A stretch of DNA of 64,000 bases from Mauremys mutica (taxonomy: Eukaryota; Chordata; Testudines; Geoemydidae): the NCBI RefSeq assembly GCF_020497125.1, contig NC_059072.1, positions 308,592,781-308,656,780 on the forward strand, read 5' to 3'. Numbering within the stretch: the stretch's first letter is position 1; every line of letters starts with the position of its first letter. The translations under genes were made by a program, and so were the position numbers. The notes below the pieces were generated by a model that was not told the origin of the DNA, did not search any database, and saw nothing but the letters and a program-made list of their open reading frames with translations. Positions 1 to 10,998 of the stretch are shown here, one piece after another.

Positions 1-720
1 GGCTGAGGGGCGTTGAGGACCCAAGGGTCGGCTCGGGAGTGACCTGCGGGGACGGGGCCCCAGGGACAGGACAGAGGGAGCCGCTTGTCTGCGGGGAGGG
101 GGCCAAGCGGGCGCTGGAGGCCCGGGAGGCAGCAGGGCCTGCCGCAGGGAGCCGCTCGCCCAGCGACGGCCGGGGCGGTGACTGCGCGCTAGCCTAGCAG
201 CTCGCTCGGTCCGGTCCCCCCGCGACTCCCGAGTGAGTCACGGGGCGGCGCTTCCGGCTGTCTGCGAGCCGCGCCTGTTCCGGTAACGCAGGCGCCCAGA
301 GAGTCTCCCTGAGGCCGCGGGAAGGCCTCGCTGGGATCCTGCCTGACGGCGGCGCAGTCCCCGGCAGGGGCGGGCACAAGGAGTAGCCGGAACAGGGAGC
401 GGGCGGGAGGCGTGTTCACGGGGCAGCTCCCGCTCGGCCTCAGCTACAGCGGGGGCTGGGACCGACCGACCCCGCCCGCATCCATTCCAGGGTCTGCGGG
501 GACTGGAGGCGGAGTGTTTGCGTTGCACTCTACGTGAGGAGGCGACTGTCTCGTGGGAGGATCAAGGGCGGAGGCTTTGCGGGGCGACTGGCCCATTGGT
601 GTGGGGGAGGCAATTGCCAGACACGGGGTGTTGCGGCCATGGGGGTGGGGCGGGAATTGGGACAGATGCTCTGACTCGGCGGCGGGACTCAGCATTGCAG
701 TTTCTGGAGGAATAGGCTGG
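1..720. promoter_or_regulatory. CpG island at left edge, candidate promoter
   Basis: The first ~700 bases are GC-rich with dense CpG, unlike the AT-rich sequence that follows from about 840. An inverted CCAAT box (CCCATTGG) lies near 590. No open frame here resembles a known protein; the apparent ORFs on both strands are what GC-rich DNA gives by chance. In mammals the gene upstream of WDFY2 is INTS6, transcribed away from it, so this could be the INTS6 promoter or the start of its antisense RNA. That is inference from synteny; the INTS6 N-terminus was not found and may lie to the left of the window. Confidence 0.55.
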
Positions 721-760
721 GGCAGGTCTACTGTGTACCTTTCAGTGAGACAGTTTATAC

Positions 761-1068
761 CAGGGGCTGGCAACCTTTCGGAAGTGCTGTGCCGAGTCTT
801 CATTTATTCACTTGGATTTAAGGTTTCGTGTGCCAGTAATACATTTTAATGTTTTTAGAAGGTCTCTTTCTGTAAGTCTATAATATGTAACTAAACTATT
901 GTTGTATGTAAAGTAAATACGGTTTTTTTTAAATGTTTAAGAAGCTTCATTTAAAATTAAAATGCAGAGCCCCCTGGACTGGTGGCCAGGACCCAGGCAG
1001 TGTGAGTGCCACTGAAAATCAGCTCACATGCCGTCTTCGGCACCCGTGCCGTAGGTTGCCTACCCCTG
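761..1068. mobile_element. hAT-type MITE
   Basis: The ends are inverted repeats: CAGGGGCTGGCAACCTTTC on the left and, reversed, CAGGGGTAGGCAACCTAC on the right. The flanks are near-identical 8-bp repeats, GTTTATAC (753-760) and GTCTATAC (1069-1076). An 8-bp target duplication with CAG...CTG termini is characteristic of hAT transposons. The 308-bp body has no coding capacity. I recognise it as a common turtle non-autonomous hAT family. Confidence 0.88.
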
Positions 1069-1336
1069 GTCTATACGTTCAGATTGGCACACCTTGAGAC
1101 AGCCTTGCATGCTTGGAGTGCTGTAGTTTTGACCTTAGAAGAACTGCACTTTTCTTCTGGTTGGGTTTGGGGGTGCTGCACCCCTTGGCTTGAAGTAGTA
1201 ATAACAACCAAATGCATGGTTTCTGCTTTCAGCACCCCCACTACAAAAAATTTTCAGCTTTCCTAGTTAGATCTGGAATGTGACACTTAAGTTGTCCAAT
1301 AAAAGCAAAACTGACACCCCACAAATCACTCAGGGC

Positions 1337-1959
1337 TGTTGCCAGCCCAGAATGCCCGAGGACAGCAACAGCGGTTCGTTGCCCGGTGTGCTTCGCTCCA
1401 ATAAACACACCAAGGTGGAGAAGCAGACAAAGTTTATTTGAGATCTCAAAGCGTGATGCTAGGAGACAGACTTGTCTCAGATCAAGCACATACCTACAAG
1501 CAGTTTTTCCCTCTTTATACATAACTTCAGCTAAACATTCCTATTACCCCCACTACCCCCCCTTCTTCCCCCTCCCATCTATTTTTCTATAGCAGATACA
1601 TCATGCAAGTAGCAATTACATCGTACTTGGCAACAACCACTTCATCTCGTTAGAAACTCTTCTGTGAACAGTTATCTTGTTTTACTTTCTTTGATCTGTT
1701 ATTTTGCCCCTTAGCCAGGAGCAAGCAGGCCTCATTATAGCAGGCCTCATTATTGCCTTCTGGTACAGGTGGTACAACTGATAACCATTCTCTGTTGCTG
1801 GCCTGTTAGGTCGATTAAAGTTCAAACATAAACATGGAAGCGCTTTGGTCAGACATGGAGTGACTTTAGTTCATTCAGGCCTACTACAGAAGGGCTTCAT
1901 TGACACTGTGGTTTTCCACCCTCCTGAGTTACCTAGAGTCATGCCTAATGACACCAACA
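1337..1959 (-). mobile_element. Solo LTR, retroviral type
   Basis: A 623-bp unit begins TGTTG and ends CAACA, flanked by the 4-bp direct repeat GGGC (1333-1336 and 1960-1963). TG...CA ends with a 4-bp duplication fit a class I (gamma-type) endogenous retroviral LTR. Read on the minus strand it has a TATA-like TGTATAAAG near 1,515 and an AATAAA polyadenylation signal near 1,432, in the right order. A short duplicated 'gcaggcctcattat' occurs near 1,725-1,755. No retroviral coding sequence adjoins it, so it is a recombined solo LTR. Confidence 0.75.
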
Positions 1960-2143
1960 GGGCCCACTCAAAGAACTTCAAAAACTAGCAAGATTTTGCT
2001 CCCGTTTAGTTTAAAGAAGCCAAGCTGTTTCTCAGGTTAAGTGGGGCCACAAGATCTGAGGCCAGGCCACAGAAACAAAGATATGACATTTCCTTTAATT
2101 TAAAGTGATGAGTTAAACTAGTGTGCATACCAGAAGTTTACGG

Positions 2144-2250
2144 TAGAATTATAGGACTGGAAGGGACCTCGAGAGGTCATGTAGTCCAGTCCCCTGCACT
2201 CATGGCAGGATTAAGTACTTGCAACCCAATCTGTTTTGTTTAGGGTTTTT
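2144..2250 (-). mobile_element. CR1 LINE 3'-end fragment
   Basis: The plus strand reads ATAGGACTGGAAGGGACCTC followed by a 'gtccagtcccctgc' motif. This is the reverse complement of the conserved 3' end of a CR1 subfamily. A second copy of the same subfamily lies at 54,444-54,546 in this window. It is heavily 5'-truncated, as is usual for CR1. Confidence 0.75.
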
Positions 2251-2864
2251 AATGTATGAACAATTGTGAATAGTGCACAGGCAGAACCATCTCAATTATA
2301 AACTGTCAGGGGCTCAGACTGTGCATCTTACAGTTTGTCTAGGATAGGAAAAGTGGTAGATAATAGGTTGAGGTTAGGGGGTGCATTTTGGCTAACCCCA
2401 GTCTAACCTCTTCTCAATATTTCCTCCGTCAGTGCTGAGGCAACCTAAACTTACTTCCAATAAATCATAGAGCTGGGGCTGCTTCCAATCAATTAGTGCA
2501 GGGTTCCCACCAGTATGCTGGACCCCTCTGCTCCCATCTCTTTCTCCAGCAATTGGGCCTCTTGCTTTTCCTTTCTATTCCCTTACCCTTAAAGAAGTAG
2601 GAAACCAGAGGTTTCTTTTCTCTTCTCACTTGTGAATTTAGCAACAGCTCAGGGGCTTCTCTGTTCCCTACCTGATTTTTCCCTTCCTGTGAAAAATGTA
2701 CAGTTCCAGTTGATCTGCTCCCACCACTCCCAAAGAACTAGAAGCTTAGGAGTTGCTATGCTCCTTCCGTTCTTACCTCCAGAAAAGAAGCCAGGAGTTC
2801 CCAGCCTTACTCAGCTCACTTTCCCAGGCTCATTTGGGAAACTGTGGTTCTTTGAGATGTTTTG
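2251..2864. other. Intergenic, no recognised feature
   Basis: This stretch has scattered pyrimidine-rich tracts and no conserved open frame. The short open frame at 2,632-2,916 runs into the CR1 tail and resembles nothing I know. I see no gene or clear repeat here. Confidence 0.5.
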
Positions 2865-2969
2865 TCATAGAATCATAGAATATCAGGGTTGGAAGGGACC
2901 TCAGGATGTCATCTAGTCCAACCCCCTACTCAATGCAGGACCAATCCCCAACTAAATCATCCCAGCCAG

Positions 2970-3246
2970 TCAGTTTCCCCTGCAAGATGCCAACTGAAGG
3001 TGTTGGGGACAAAGAGATCAGGTGGCCTCCTTGTCCGGAAGAGACACAGAGGCCAGAGGAGGGAGTGTCAGTTTGGAGCTGGCTGGGGAAATGGGGAGAG
3101 ACTCAGAACTTGGTTCTGGGCTCCCCCCCAAGATGGACCTGACCGAGGGGTTCTGTTTTCTGTACCAACAAGCTCTGTTTAAACTGTGTTCCCATCATCT
3201 AATAAACCTTCTGGGCCCCACGGGCCCATATAACTCGCCGCCCCTG
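2970..3246. mobile_element. hAT-like insertion inside CR1
   Basis: The CR1 sequence is interrupted between 'aaatcatc' and 'ggctttgtcaag', which are contiguous in other CR1 copies. The insert is bounded by a perfect 8-bp direct repeat CCAGCCAG (2,962-2,969 and 3,247-3,254). Its right end reversed is CAGGGGCGGCGAGTTATATG, a typical hAT terminus. The left end (TCAGTTTCCCC) is a poor match and may be eroded. An AATAAA motif lies near 3,200. Confidence 0.75.
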
Positions 3247-3342
3247 CCAGCCAGGGCTTTGTCAAGCCTGACCTTAAAAACCTCTAAGGAAGGAGATACT
3301 ACCACCTCCCTAGGTAACCCATTCCAGTGCTTCACCACCCTC

Positions 3343-5433
3343 CTAGAAGAAAAAGTTTTTCCTACTATCCAATCTAAACCTCCCCCACTGCAGCTTGAGA
3401 CCATTACTCCTTGTACTGTCACCTGGTACCATTGAAAACAGTCTAGATCCATCCTCTTTGGAACCCCCTTTCAGGTAGTTGAAAGCAGCTATCAAATCTC
3501 GCCTCATTCTTCTCTTCTGCAGACTAAACAATCCCAGTTCCCTCGGCCTCACTTCATAAGTCATGTGCTCCAGCCCCCTAATCATTTTTGTTGTCCTCCA
3601 CTGGACTCTTTTCAATTTTTCCACATCTTTCTTTTGGCTCATATCCAGCTTCTCATCCACTGTGGCCCGTGGGTCCTTTTCTGCAGAACTGCTGCCTAGC
3701 CATTTGGTCCTTCCGTCCTAAGTGTAGGATTCTGCACTTGTCCTTGTTGAACCTCATCAGATTTCTTTTGGCCCAATCCTCTAGTTTGTCTAGGTCCCTC
3801 TGTATCCTATCCCCACCCTCCAGTGTATCTGCCACTCCTCCCAGTTTAGTGTCATCTGCAAACTTGCTGAGGGTGCAGTCCACACCATCCTCCAGATCAT
3901 TAATGAACATATTGAACAAAACCGGCCCCAGGACCGACCCTTGGGGCACTCTGCTTGATACCGGCTGCCAACTAGACATGGAGCCATTGATCACTACCCG
4001 TTGAGCCCAATGATCTAGCCAGCTTTCTGTCCATCTTACAGTCCATTCATCCAGCCCATCCTTCTTTAACTTGCTGGCAAGAATACTGTGGGAGACCATA
4101 TCAGAAGCTTTGCTAAAGTCAAGGAATAACACGTCCACTGCTTTCCCCTCATCCACAGAGCCAGTTACTGCCTCATAGAAGGCAATTAGGTTAGTCATGC
4201 ATGACTTGCCCTTGGTGAATCCATGGTGACTGTTCCTGATCACTTTCCTCTCCTCTAAGTGTTTCAGAATTGATTCCTTGGGATCTGCTCCATGATTTTT
4301 CCAGAGACTGAGGTGAGGCTGACTGGCCTGTAGTTCCCCGGATCCTCCTCCCATTTTTTAAAGATGGTCACTACATTAGCCTTTTTCCAGTCATCCGGGA
4401 CCTCCCTCAATCGCCATGAGTTTTCAAAGATAATGGCCAATGGCTCTGCGATCACATCCGCCAACTAATTTAGCACCCTCGGATGCAGTGCATCTGGCCC
4501 CAAGTTCGTCCAGCTTTTCTAGATAGTCCTGAACCACTTCTTTCTCCACAGAGGGCTGGTCACCTCTTCCCCATACTATGCTGCCCAGTGCAGTAGTCTG
4601 GGAGCTGACCTTGTTCGTGAAGACCAAGGCAAAAAAAGCATTGAGTACATTAGCTTTTTCCACATCCTCTGTTACTAGGTTGCCTCCGTCATTCAGTAAG
4701 GGGCCCGCACTTTCCTTGACTTTCTTCTTGTTGCTAACATACCTGAAGAAACCCTTCTTGTTACTCTTAACATCTCATGTTAGCTGCAACTCCAAGTGTG
4801 ATTTGGCCTTACTGATTTCACTCCTGCATGCCTGAGCAATATTTTTATACTCCTCCCTGGTCATTTGTCCAATCATCCATTTCTTGTAAGCTGCTTTTTT
4901 GTGTTTAAGATCAGCAAGGATTTCACATTTACTATTCTTTCTACACATCGGGATGATTTGTTCCTGCAACCTCAGTAAGGATTCTTTAAAATACAGCCAG
5001 CTCTCCTGGACTCCTTTCCCCCTGATGTTATTCTCCCAGGGGATCCTACCCATCAGTTCCCTGAGGGAGTCAAAGTCTGCTTTTCTGAAGTCAGGGTCCG
5101 TATTCTGCTGCTCTCCTTTCTTCCTTGTGTCAGGATCCTGAACTTGACCATCTCATGGTCACTGCCTCCCAGGTTCCCATCCACTTTTGCTTCCCCTACT
5201 AATTTTTCCCTGTTTGTGAGCAGCAGGTCAAGAAGAGCTCTGCCCCTAGTTGGTTCCTCCAGCGCTTGCACCAGGAAATTGTCCCCTACACTTTCCAAAA
5301 ACTTCCTGGATTGTCTGTGCACCACTGTATTGCTCTCCCAGCAGATATCAGGGTGATTGAAGTCTCCCATGAGAACCAGAGCCTGTGATCTAGTAACTTC
5401 TGACCCCTTAGGTCCTGCTATAGATGTATACAC
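3343..5433 (-). pseudogene. CR1 ORF2 remnant (endonuclease and reverse transcriptase)
   Basis: The minus strand encodes fragments of the CR1 ORF2 protein in several frames. At 5,433-5,053 an APE-type endonuclease C-terminal half is read, with the motifs [11 protein letters not shown] and GGSDHEMV. A linker follows at 5,053-4,424. The reverse transcriptase palm lies at about 4,350-3,650, with [18 protein letters not shown] and the catalytic motif FADDTKL, all intact. The thumb continues to about 3,343. Frameshifts near 4,660, 4,460 and 4,300-4,350 and the missing 5' part make it non-functional. Unlike the other two reverse transcriptase relics examined here, its catalytic aspartates are preserved, which suggests a younger copy. 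Confidence 0.9.
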
Positions 5434-5689
5434 ATCTAATGTGTAAGAGCAGTCTTTTGGCCACCAGTATCGTGCATGTATCCTGCACCATCACCCTGAC
5501 CCCGCCTCTCCTGAAGATATAAATGAGTGGGTCCAACTTTTAGTTCCTTCGCCAGTCTAGAATCCTAAATTTAAAGGACTCCACAGTAGCAGCAAAGAAG
5601 GCTGGGTCCTGGGATCCATATGGACAAAACACCTTGAAGAATTAAAGTTACTGTAAGGCAAATTAATTATTTTTTCTTTTCATTTTTTT

Positions 5690-7160
5690 CCCACTTAAAT
5701 CCCACTGTAGGTGATTGGCTAGCAGCTGTCTCCCTAAGGAGTTGAATGCCATAGTAAGACTGTAGGCTTGCCCTACTAAATTCAGTATCAGAGCTAGTAA
5801 CTGCAACGAGAGAGTAATATTGAGTGTAAGTACTGAATTCCAAGTGGCTGCCCTGCAAATTTCTGATAGAGGGATGTTCGTCAGACATCAAAAAGGTTGC
5901 TTGAGCCCTAGCTGCATATGCTTTAACCTGAGAAGGAGCTAATTTATTTAGTTTCCAGGAGATCTAATACAATCTGATATGCATTTCTAGAGTCTGTGGG
6001 TCAAAATAGCTTGCCCTCTAGACCTGTCCCTAAACACTACAGGTGTTCAAGGTGACTTCTGGAAGGGTCTTGTTCTGTGAAAGTAGTTCTATGTAGGTAG
6101 TAAGAGAGTCTTTTCAACAAGTCAAGCATCTGGAGTTTTGCTTCTGCAGGAGTCAAAAGAAGTTTGGGAAAGAACATTAGGTGTATATACTGATCAGATG
6201 AAAGTCTGAGATCACTTTGAGTAAGAACTTCGAGTGAGTCTTAGAATCACCTTGTCTTTGTGAAATATAGCGTAAGAGAAACCTGCCATTATGCTTCAAT
6301 CTCAGTCATTCTCAAGGGAAGTCAAAAAAAAGTTTTCTTGATAGTAATAGAGTGTAAAGCAAGAGGGGGCCAACAGGTCTAGTCTGACCTGTGTGTCACA
6401 GGCCACTAATCCAGCTACCCTTGTATTGAGCCCAATAGCCTGGATTAGACTAAGGTACTATACCCTTCAGGAGATTATTTTGTGCTACAGGCAGAAAACA
6501 GGAGGGACTGAGGTGCACCAATGTTTGCAACCCCTGCAGTGTCAGGGAATTGATTTGGTGAGATGTACCCACATGATCCTAGCAAGTGACTGACACCCCA
6601 TGCTGCAGAGGAACGTGTGTGTGTGGGGGGGGAAGTCTCTGTCAATCTGACCTGGGAGAAAATTCCTTCTGAATCCCAAAAATGGCAATCCGTATGACCC
6701 TGAGGTCATGTGAGATGATAAAAGGAGCATGGTGCTATAGACAAAAATTGGGTTTCTCTGAGGGCCAGGAGCATCAAATTGAGCGTGAGAGGGTTATATT
6801 TCTAGTGGAAATGTGGATCAGATACTTCACAAATGTAAAAAATGTGGGTGCAAAAATACTGTGTGATCCCAAATTGGATGGTGATGGGCATGTACTGCAG
6901 CTAAATATACCCTCCCTGAGCTGAATGAAAATCCTCAGTGTTTCAAGAAAAATAAAATAATCCAGAATAACAGGAATAAATGTCTCCAACAATTGAAGTT
7001 GTTGCTGAGCAGCCCCAAATGAAAGATCTTACCATTTGGCTCTATCAATTAGCCTTGTAGAAGCTTTTTCTGCTCTGAGTCAAAATATCTTGTATCTCTC
7101 TAGAATGACTCCTGCGTACTGCACTTAAGCAGCTAGCATCCATGCTGTCAGATGTGGGGG
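5690..7160 (-). pseudogene. DIRS tyrosine recombinase relic
   Basis: On the minus strand near 7,110-7,050 an N-terminal segment reads EIQDILTQSRKS. At about 6,990-6,940 comes ETFIPVILDYFIFLE, typical of the DIRS core-binding domain. After the CR1 insertion the catalytic part continues with SQVKAYAARAQATF near 5,900-5,945 and EICRAATWNS near 5,845-5,875. After a frameshift it reads TSSDTEFSRASLQSYYGIQL. The ICRAATW block is the DIRS recombinase signature. The expected HxxR box reads YAAR here, so the catalytic histidine appears lost. The family cuts and rejoins DNA through a tyrosine, inserting circular cDNA without target duplication. This copy is dead. Confidence 0.8.
6370..6715 (-). mobile_element. 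CR1 LINE fragment within DIRS recombinase
   Basis: The plus strand reads 'ggtctagtctgacctgtgtg' and, further on, 'ccccatgctgcagaggaa' and 'gaaaattccttctgaatccc'. These match in order the CR1 copy at 51,669-52,265 in this window. It is an older, more diverged member of the same subfamily and splits the recombinase relic. Confidence 0.75.
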
Positions 7161-7164
7161 TGAT

Positions 7165-8055
7165 GGGCCTGGGCATAGGCACCAACTCCATGGGTGCTCC
7201 GGGGCTAGAGCTGCTACAGAAAAAAATAGTGGGTGCTGAGCACCCACAGGCGGGCCCCTCCTCCCCCTTCCCTCCAGTGCCTCCCGCCAGTGGCAGGTCC
7301 TGCCAATCAACTCTTCTCCCCACCCCCAGTGCTTCCCACCCGCAGCAATCATCCATTTGGTAGCATGCAGAAGGCGCAGGGGGTGAGGAGGCAAAATGGA
7401 GTGGGGGCAGGGGTGGGTAACGTATGCCCCAGATGCCGGGTAGTGGAAGGGGTGGGATCAGCCCCTTTGGGACACTGCAGTGTAGTGGACTGGCGGCTGC
7501 CTGGGAGAGCCTGGCTGGGGAGGCAGATTCCACTTCTGGCTTGGATGCTGGGGAGCTGGAGCCCCAACCTTGGCAAGTTTCCAGCTCACTCAGCTGTGAT
7601 CCCCAGCAGCCAAGCCTGGGGAGGGAGTGGAAGCCTCCTCCTCTCCAGCCAGGCTCTTTCAGGCAGTTGTTGGGCTGCAGAGCAGCAACCAGGAGAGGCT
7701 GGTGTTAGAAGTTGCTCCCTCCTGCTCCCCGCCTGGGTTCCCTCCAAGGAGAGTGGTGGAATGTGTCAAGGTGGGGACCAGGTGCAGTCGGAGGACAGAG
7801 CGTTCCCCCGCAGGTAACGTGTGGCTGGGAGAGTGCGGTGGCCCTGGGCTGGGAGCAGGGGTTGGGGGGATTGGCCGAGGCGGACATGTGATCTCCCCTT
7901 TAGATCGTGTCCCCCAGTATTAGGAGGCACCAGTTGTCTATGGGGTGCCCTCAGGGGAGAAAGCGGGAAGGGGTGGGTGTGGGGCCTGAGAGGAAGGGGT
8001 GGAGTGGGGGTTGAGCACCCCTGGGAAATCAGGAAGTCAATGCCTATGGGCCAGG
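7165..8055. mobile_element. hAT-like non-autonomous element with GC-rich core
   Basis: The left end reads GGGCATAGGCACCAACTCC and the right end, reversed, GGCCCATAGGCATTGACTTCC, giving an imperfect inverted repeat. Near each end lies a 'tgggtgctgagcaccc'-type palindrome. The flanking GGGCCTGG and GGGCCAGG could be an 8-bp duplication with one mismatch but overlap the termini. The apparent long ORFs inside (for example 7,233-7,817) are compositional. I recognise the family as common in turtles, without autonomous function. Confidence 0.7.
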
Positions 8056-9094
8056 TGTAGGGTTACACCATGATTCTCAAACAATGTCCAGAAATCTGGA
8101 AGAGTAATGGACAGTTATGGACAGCTGAATTGATAGATTCATCAGTTCTGTGTACCAGAACTAATGTGCCCAGGCCGGTACTGACAGTATTAATGGGTCT
8201 TTGTCCTGTCATAATTTTCTGAGGACTCTGGAAATGAATGGAATTGATAGGAATAGACATCAGGTTCTGTTCCACTGGATCATGAATGTATCCAAACATG
8301 AGCCTGGGCTTGTGCCTTGTTGGGATTAAAAGTTGATACTTCTCCAGGTTGGTGGCAAAAACGATTCTCGTAGAACACCCTATTTTAGGAAGACTTGGCT
8401 GAGGTCCAGATCCTCAAAGGTATCTAGGCTTCTGACTCCCATTGATTTCAGTGAGAGTCACTTTCCTAAATACCATTGAGTCAAGACTGGATTTGTAGAG
8501 ATTCAGGCCCAGATCCTCAAGAGCACTTTCTGCTGAGTTGATCGGCTAGGTGGTTCTGAAAGCCTGATATATGTACAGCTATGAGATTGATCTGCTGTTG
8601 AATGCACCAGTCACATATAGTCCTCAGAGAGGGGGATGATCTCACTCCCCCTTGTCTGTCGACATAGTGCAGCACTGTAGTGTTGTCTGTCAGGACTTGA
8701 ATTGTGGTCCCTTGGAGGAGGGGTAGGAACGCTCTACATGGTAAATGTATGGCTGTGAGATCTAGAACATTTTTGACCTTATGTCTGAAGATAGTCTGGG
8801 TGTGCTCCCCATCCCTTTTTGGAGGTACCCCTTACAAGAGTAGTGGTAGAAGATGGTGAGGTGAATAGGATGCCTTGGCATACTTTTCATGAGTCCTTAC
8901 ACCAGAGAAGAGAGGATAAGACTTCTGAGGAGACTACAACCTGTAAGTTCATGCTGTGTTTTCTTGATAGATAAACTGATTTTTAACTGCCCCATAAAAG
9001 GTTGAAAGTGAAGTCTGGCACATGGCATCACAAAGATGCAGAAAGCCTTTTGGCCCAAAAGCCTGAGATGGGACATCACCAAAGACCTTGGTTG
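8056..9094 (-). pseudogene. DIRS RNase H region relic
   Basis: On the minus strand near 9,070-9,000 a segment reads HLRLLGQKAFCIFV, matching the stretch that follows the reverse transcriptase thumb in DIRS proteins. At about 8,720-8,650 it reads VLTDNTTVLHYVDRQGG, the RNase H core, where the D of TDNTT is the expected acidic residue. The rest to 8,056 is too decayed to place. A hAT element interrupts it from the reverse transcriptase and another from the recombinase. Confidence 0.75.
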
Positions 9095-9102
9095 AATATG
9101 TA

Positions 9103-9763
9103 TAGGGCCCTACCAAATTCACAAACCATTTTGGTCAATTTCATGTTCATAGGATTTTAAAAATCATAAATTTCATGAAAAGAACAGGAGTACTTGTGGC
9201 ACCTTAAAGACTAACAAATTTATTTCAGAACAGGACTCCCCGCCCACAGCGGTAGAGCTTCCTGCAGCCGAGGGAGGTTCCTGGAGGTTCCTGGAGATGG
9301 GTCTGACCCAGCTGAGGGAGCAGCCTGTGCAGAGGAAGAGGAAGTCCTATACCTCCCCAACCCATCCAGGACTAGCAGCTGGTGCCCCCAGCTGGGGTGT
9401 CCTTAGCCCTGCCCTCAAACCCAGTGTTTGGTAGTTAAAAGGGCCTTGGACTGGCTGTGTGTAAACTGGGTTGACCACAGCACCCCCTCACCATGGGGCC
9501 CTGGGTGGTCACCCACCTGTAAGGCCAGCCCTGCCCTCCCCACAAAAATTGATGACCTCCCCTTACCATGCCACCCTCATTTCTGCACTGCTGCTGGTGG
9601 GAATGCGGCCTTCAGAGCTGAGGTCCTGGACAGCAGCCACTGCTCTCCGGCCGCCCAACTCTGTGAAATACGGTCTCACCTACAATAGCCAGATTTCACA
9701 GGGGAGATCAGATTTCATGGTCCGTGATGCGTTTTTCATGGCCATGAATTTGGGAGGGCCCTA
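9103..9763. mobile_element. hAT-type non-autonomous element
   Basis: The ends are TAGGGCCCTACCAAATTCA and, reversed, TAGGGCCCTCCCAAATTCA. The flanks AATATGTA (9,095-9,102) and GATATGTA (9,764-9,771) form an 8-bp duplication with one mismatch. Near its left end (about 9,177-9,230) it carries a short block 'aacaggagtacttgtggcac' also found in a turtle SINE (compare 39,469). It has no coding capacity and separates the DIRS reverse transcriptase from RNase H. Confidence 0.87.
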
Positions 9764-9771
9764 GATATGTA

Positions 9772-10628
9772 GATTTGAGAATTGGTGGAGTGTAGTACAA
9801 AATCTCGCCTGTGAGAAATAAGCTCTTGCTGACCCCAAGCTGAGAAGTTAATTTTATTGTCTGAGTGGTCGTGAGAGTGGATTTGTCCTGATTGATTCTG
9901 AGGCCGACCAAGAAGAGGTGGCGAACCAGTTATACTGCATTGGTGACCTATTTTGGAGATATGTCTCAAATCAGCTAATTGCTTAGGTATGGGTGAATGT
10001 GAAGTCCTTAGAGTCAATCAGGGACTTTGCAGAGGAGCTGCAATGAAAAACAGGCATTTTGAAAACACACTTGGTGCTGTGGGAAGACTGAACAGTAGCA
10101 TACTGAACTAATAATACATGTGTGCCACTATAAAATAAGTACTTTCTATGAGCTGGGTGGATGGACAGATGGAAGCAAGCATCCTTAAGTCAAGATTTCT
10201 GAAGGAGTCTTGGGGGATCTAGGGAAGGAATTATGAATGCTAGAGAGACCAACCTTGAAACTAAAGTGCTGGGATTAATGTGTTGAGTCATCTGATATCT
10301 AGAATGGAACACCATCCTCCTTTCTTTTTTGGGATAAGGAATTAATAGGAGTAAAACCCTTTGTTGTTGGGGAGAAGAGGGTACCCCCTCCATTGCACCA
10401 AGTTGTAGAAGGATATCTGCCTCTTGCATTAGTAGTATCTTGTGAGAGGAATATCTGAAAAGGGACAGGAATGGAGGAGTTGGCAAGGACTGAAATTGAA
10501 CTGAATAACCCTTGTGTAACAGTAATTCTAGTGCAGGCATCAAAGAAAGAAAGGTGATTGCCAAATGGTGGAAGGAAGGGATATAGGTCCTTTTAGATCA
10601 GTCTGTGTCTTTTTATCATGATATCAAA
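9772..10628 (-). pseudogene. DIRS reverse transcriptase relic, YLDD lost
   Basis: The minus strand from about 10,560 reads ALELLLHKG, EADILLQLGAMEGVP, then IPYPKKERRMVFHSRY and SLAFIIPSLDP, which follow the order of DIRS reverse transcriptase motifs. After a frameshift near 10,195 it continues LKDACFHLSIHPAHRKYL and a degraded LPFGLSTAP block. The catalytic box, normally P-Y-L-D-D-W-L, reads P-Y-L-S-N-stop-L-I at about 9,977-9,995, so both catalytic aspartates are gone. RINQDKSTLTTTQ then follows near 9,895-9,860. Stops and frameshifts are scattered throughout. The copy is long dead. Confidence 0.85.
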
Positions 10629-10998
10629 CTTTCTAATAGGGCTGTCAAGTGAATAATCGTGCGATTAAAAAAATTAATTGTGTGATTAAACAATAGTAGA
10701 TTACCATTTATTTAAATATTTTGGATGTTTTCTACATTTTCAAATATCAATTTCAATTACAACACAATACAAAGTGTACAGTGCTCACTTTAGATTAATT
10801 TTTATTACAGATATTTGCACTGTAAAAAAGAAACAAAAGAAATAGTATTTTTAAATTCACCTAATACAAGTACTGTAGTAGTGCAATCTCTTTATCATGA
10901 AAGTTGAACTGACAAATGGAGAATTAAGTACCAAAAAAAAAACCTGCACTCAGAAATAAAACAAAGTAAAACTTTAGAGCCTACAAGTCCACTCAGTC

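Larger units (their letters stand above)
2865..5440 (-). mobile_element. CR1 LINE, 5'-truncated
   Basis: The 3' end is at 2,865, where the plus strand reads TCATAGAATCATAGAATATC, the complement of the CR1 terminal repeat. The body runs rightward to about 5,440, giving roughly 2.3 kb after removing the 277-bp insertion at 2,970-3,246. It covers the 3' UTR, reverse transcriptase and the distal part of the endonuclease. The 5' end abuts the 3' terminal region of the DIRS-type element. The exact junction is uncertain by about 60 bp. Confidence 0.93.

Noticed and set aside
189..803. Overlapping ORFs of 60-119 codons in the left CpG island
   Set aside because: They lie on both strands in all frames, are Pro/Arg/Ala-rich and match no family I know; GC-rich DNA lacks stop codons.
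7045..7923. Long ORFs (up to 194 codons) at 7.0-7.9 kb
   Set aside because: They fall inside a GC-rich non-autonomous hAT-like element and overlap in several frames, so they are compositional. Only the C-terminal end of the minus-strand frame near 7,050-7,110 belongs to the DIRS recombinase.
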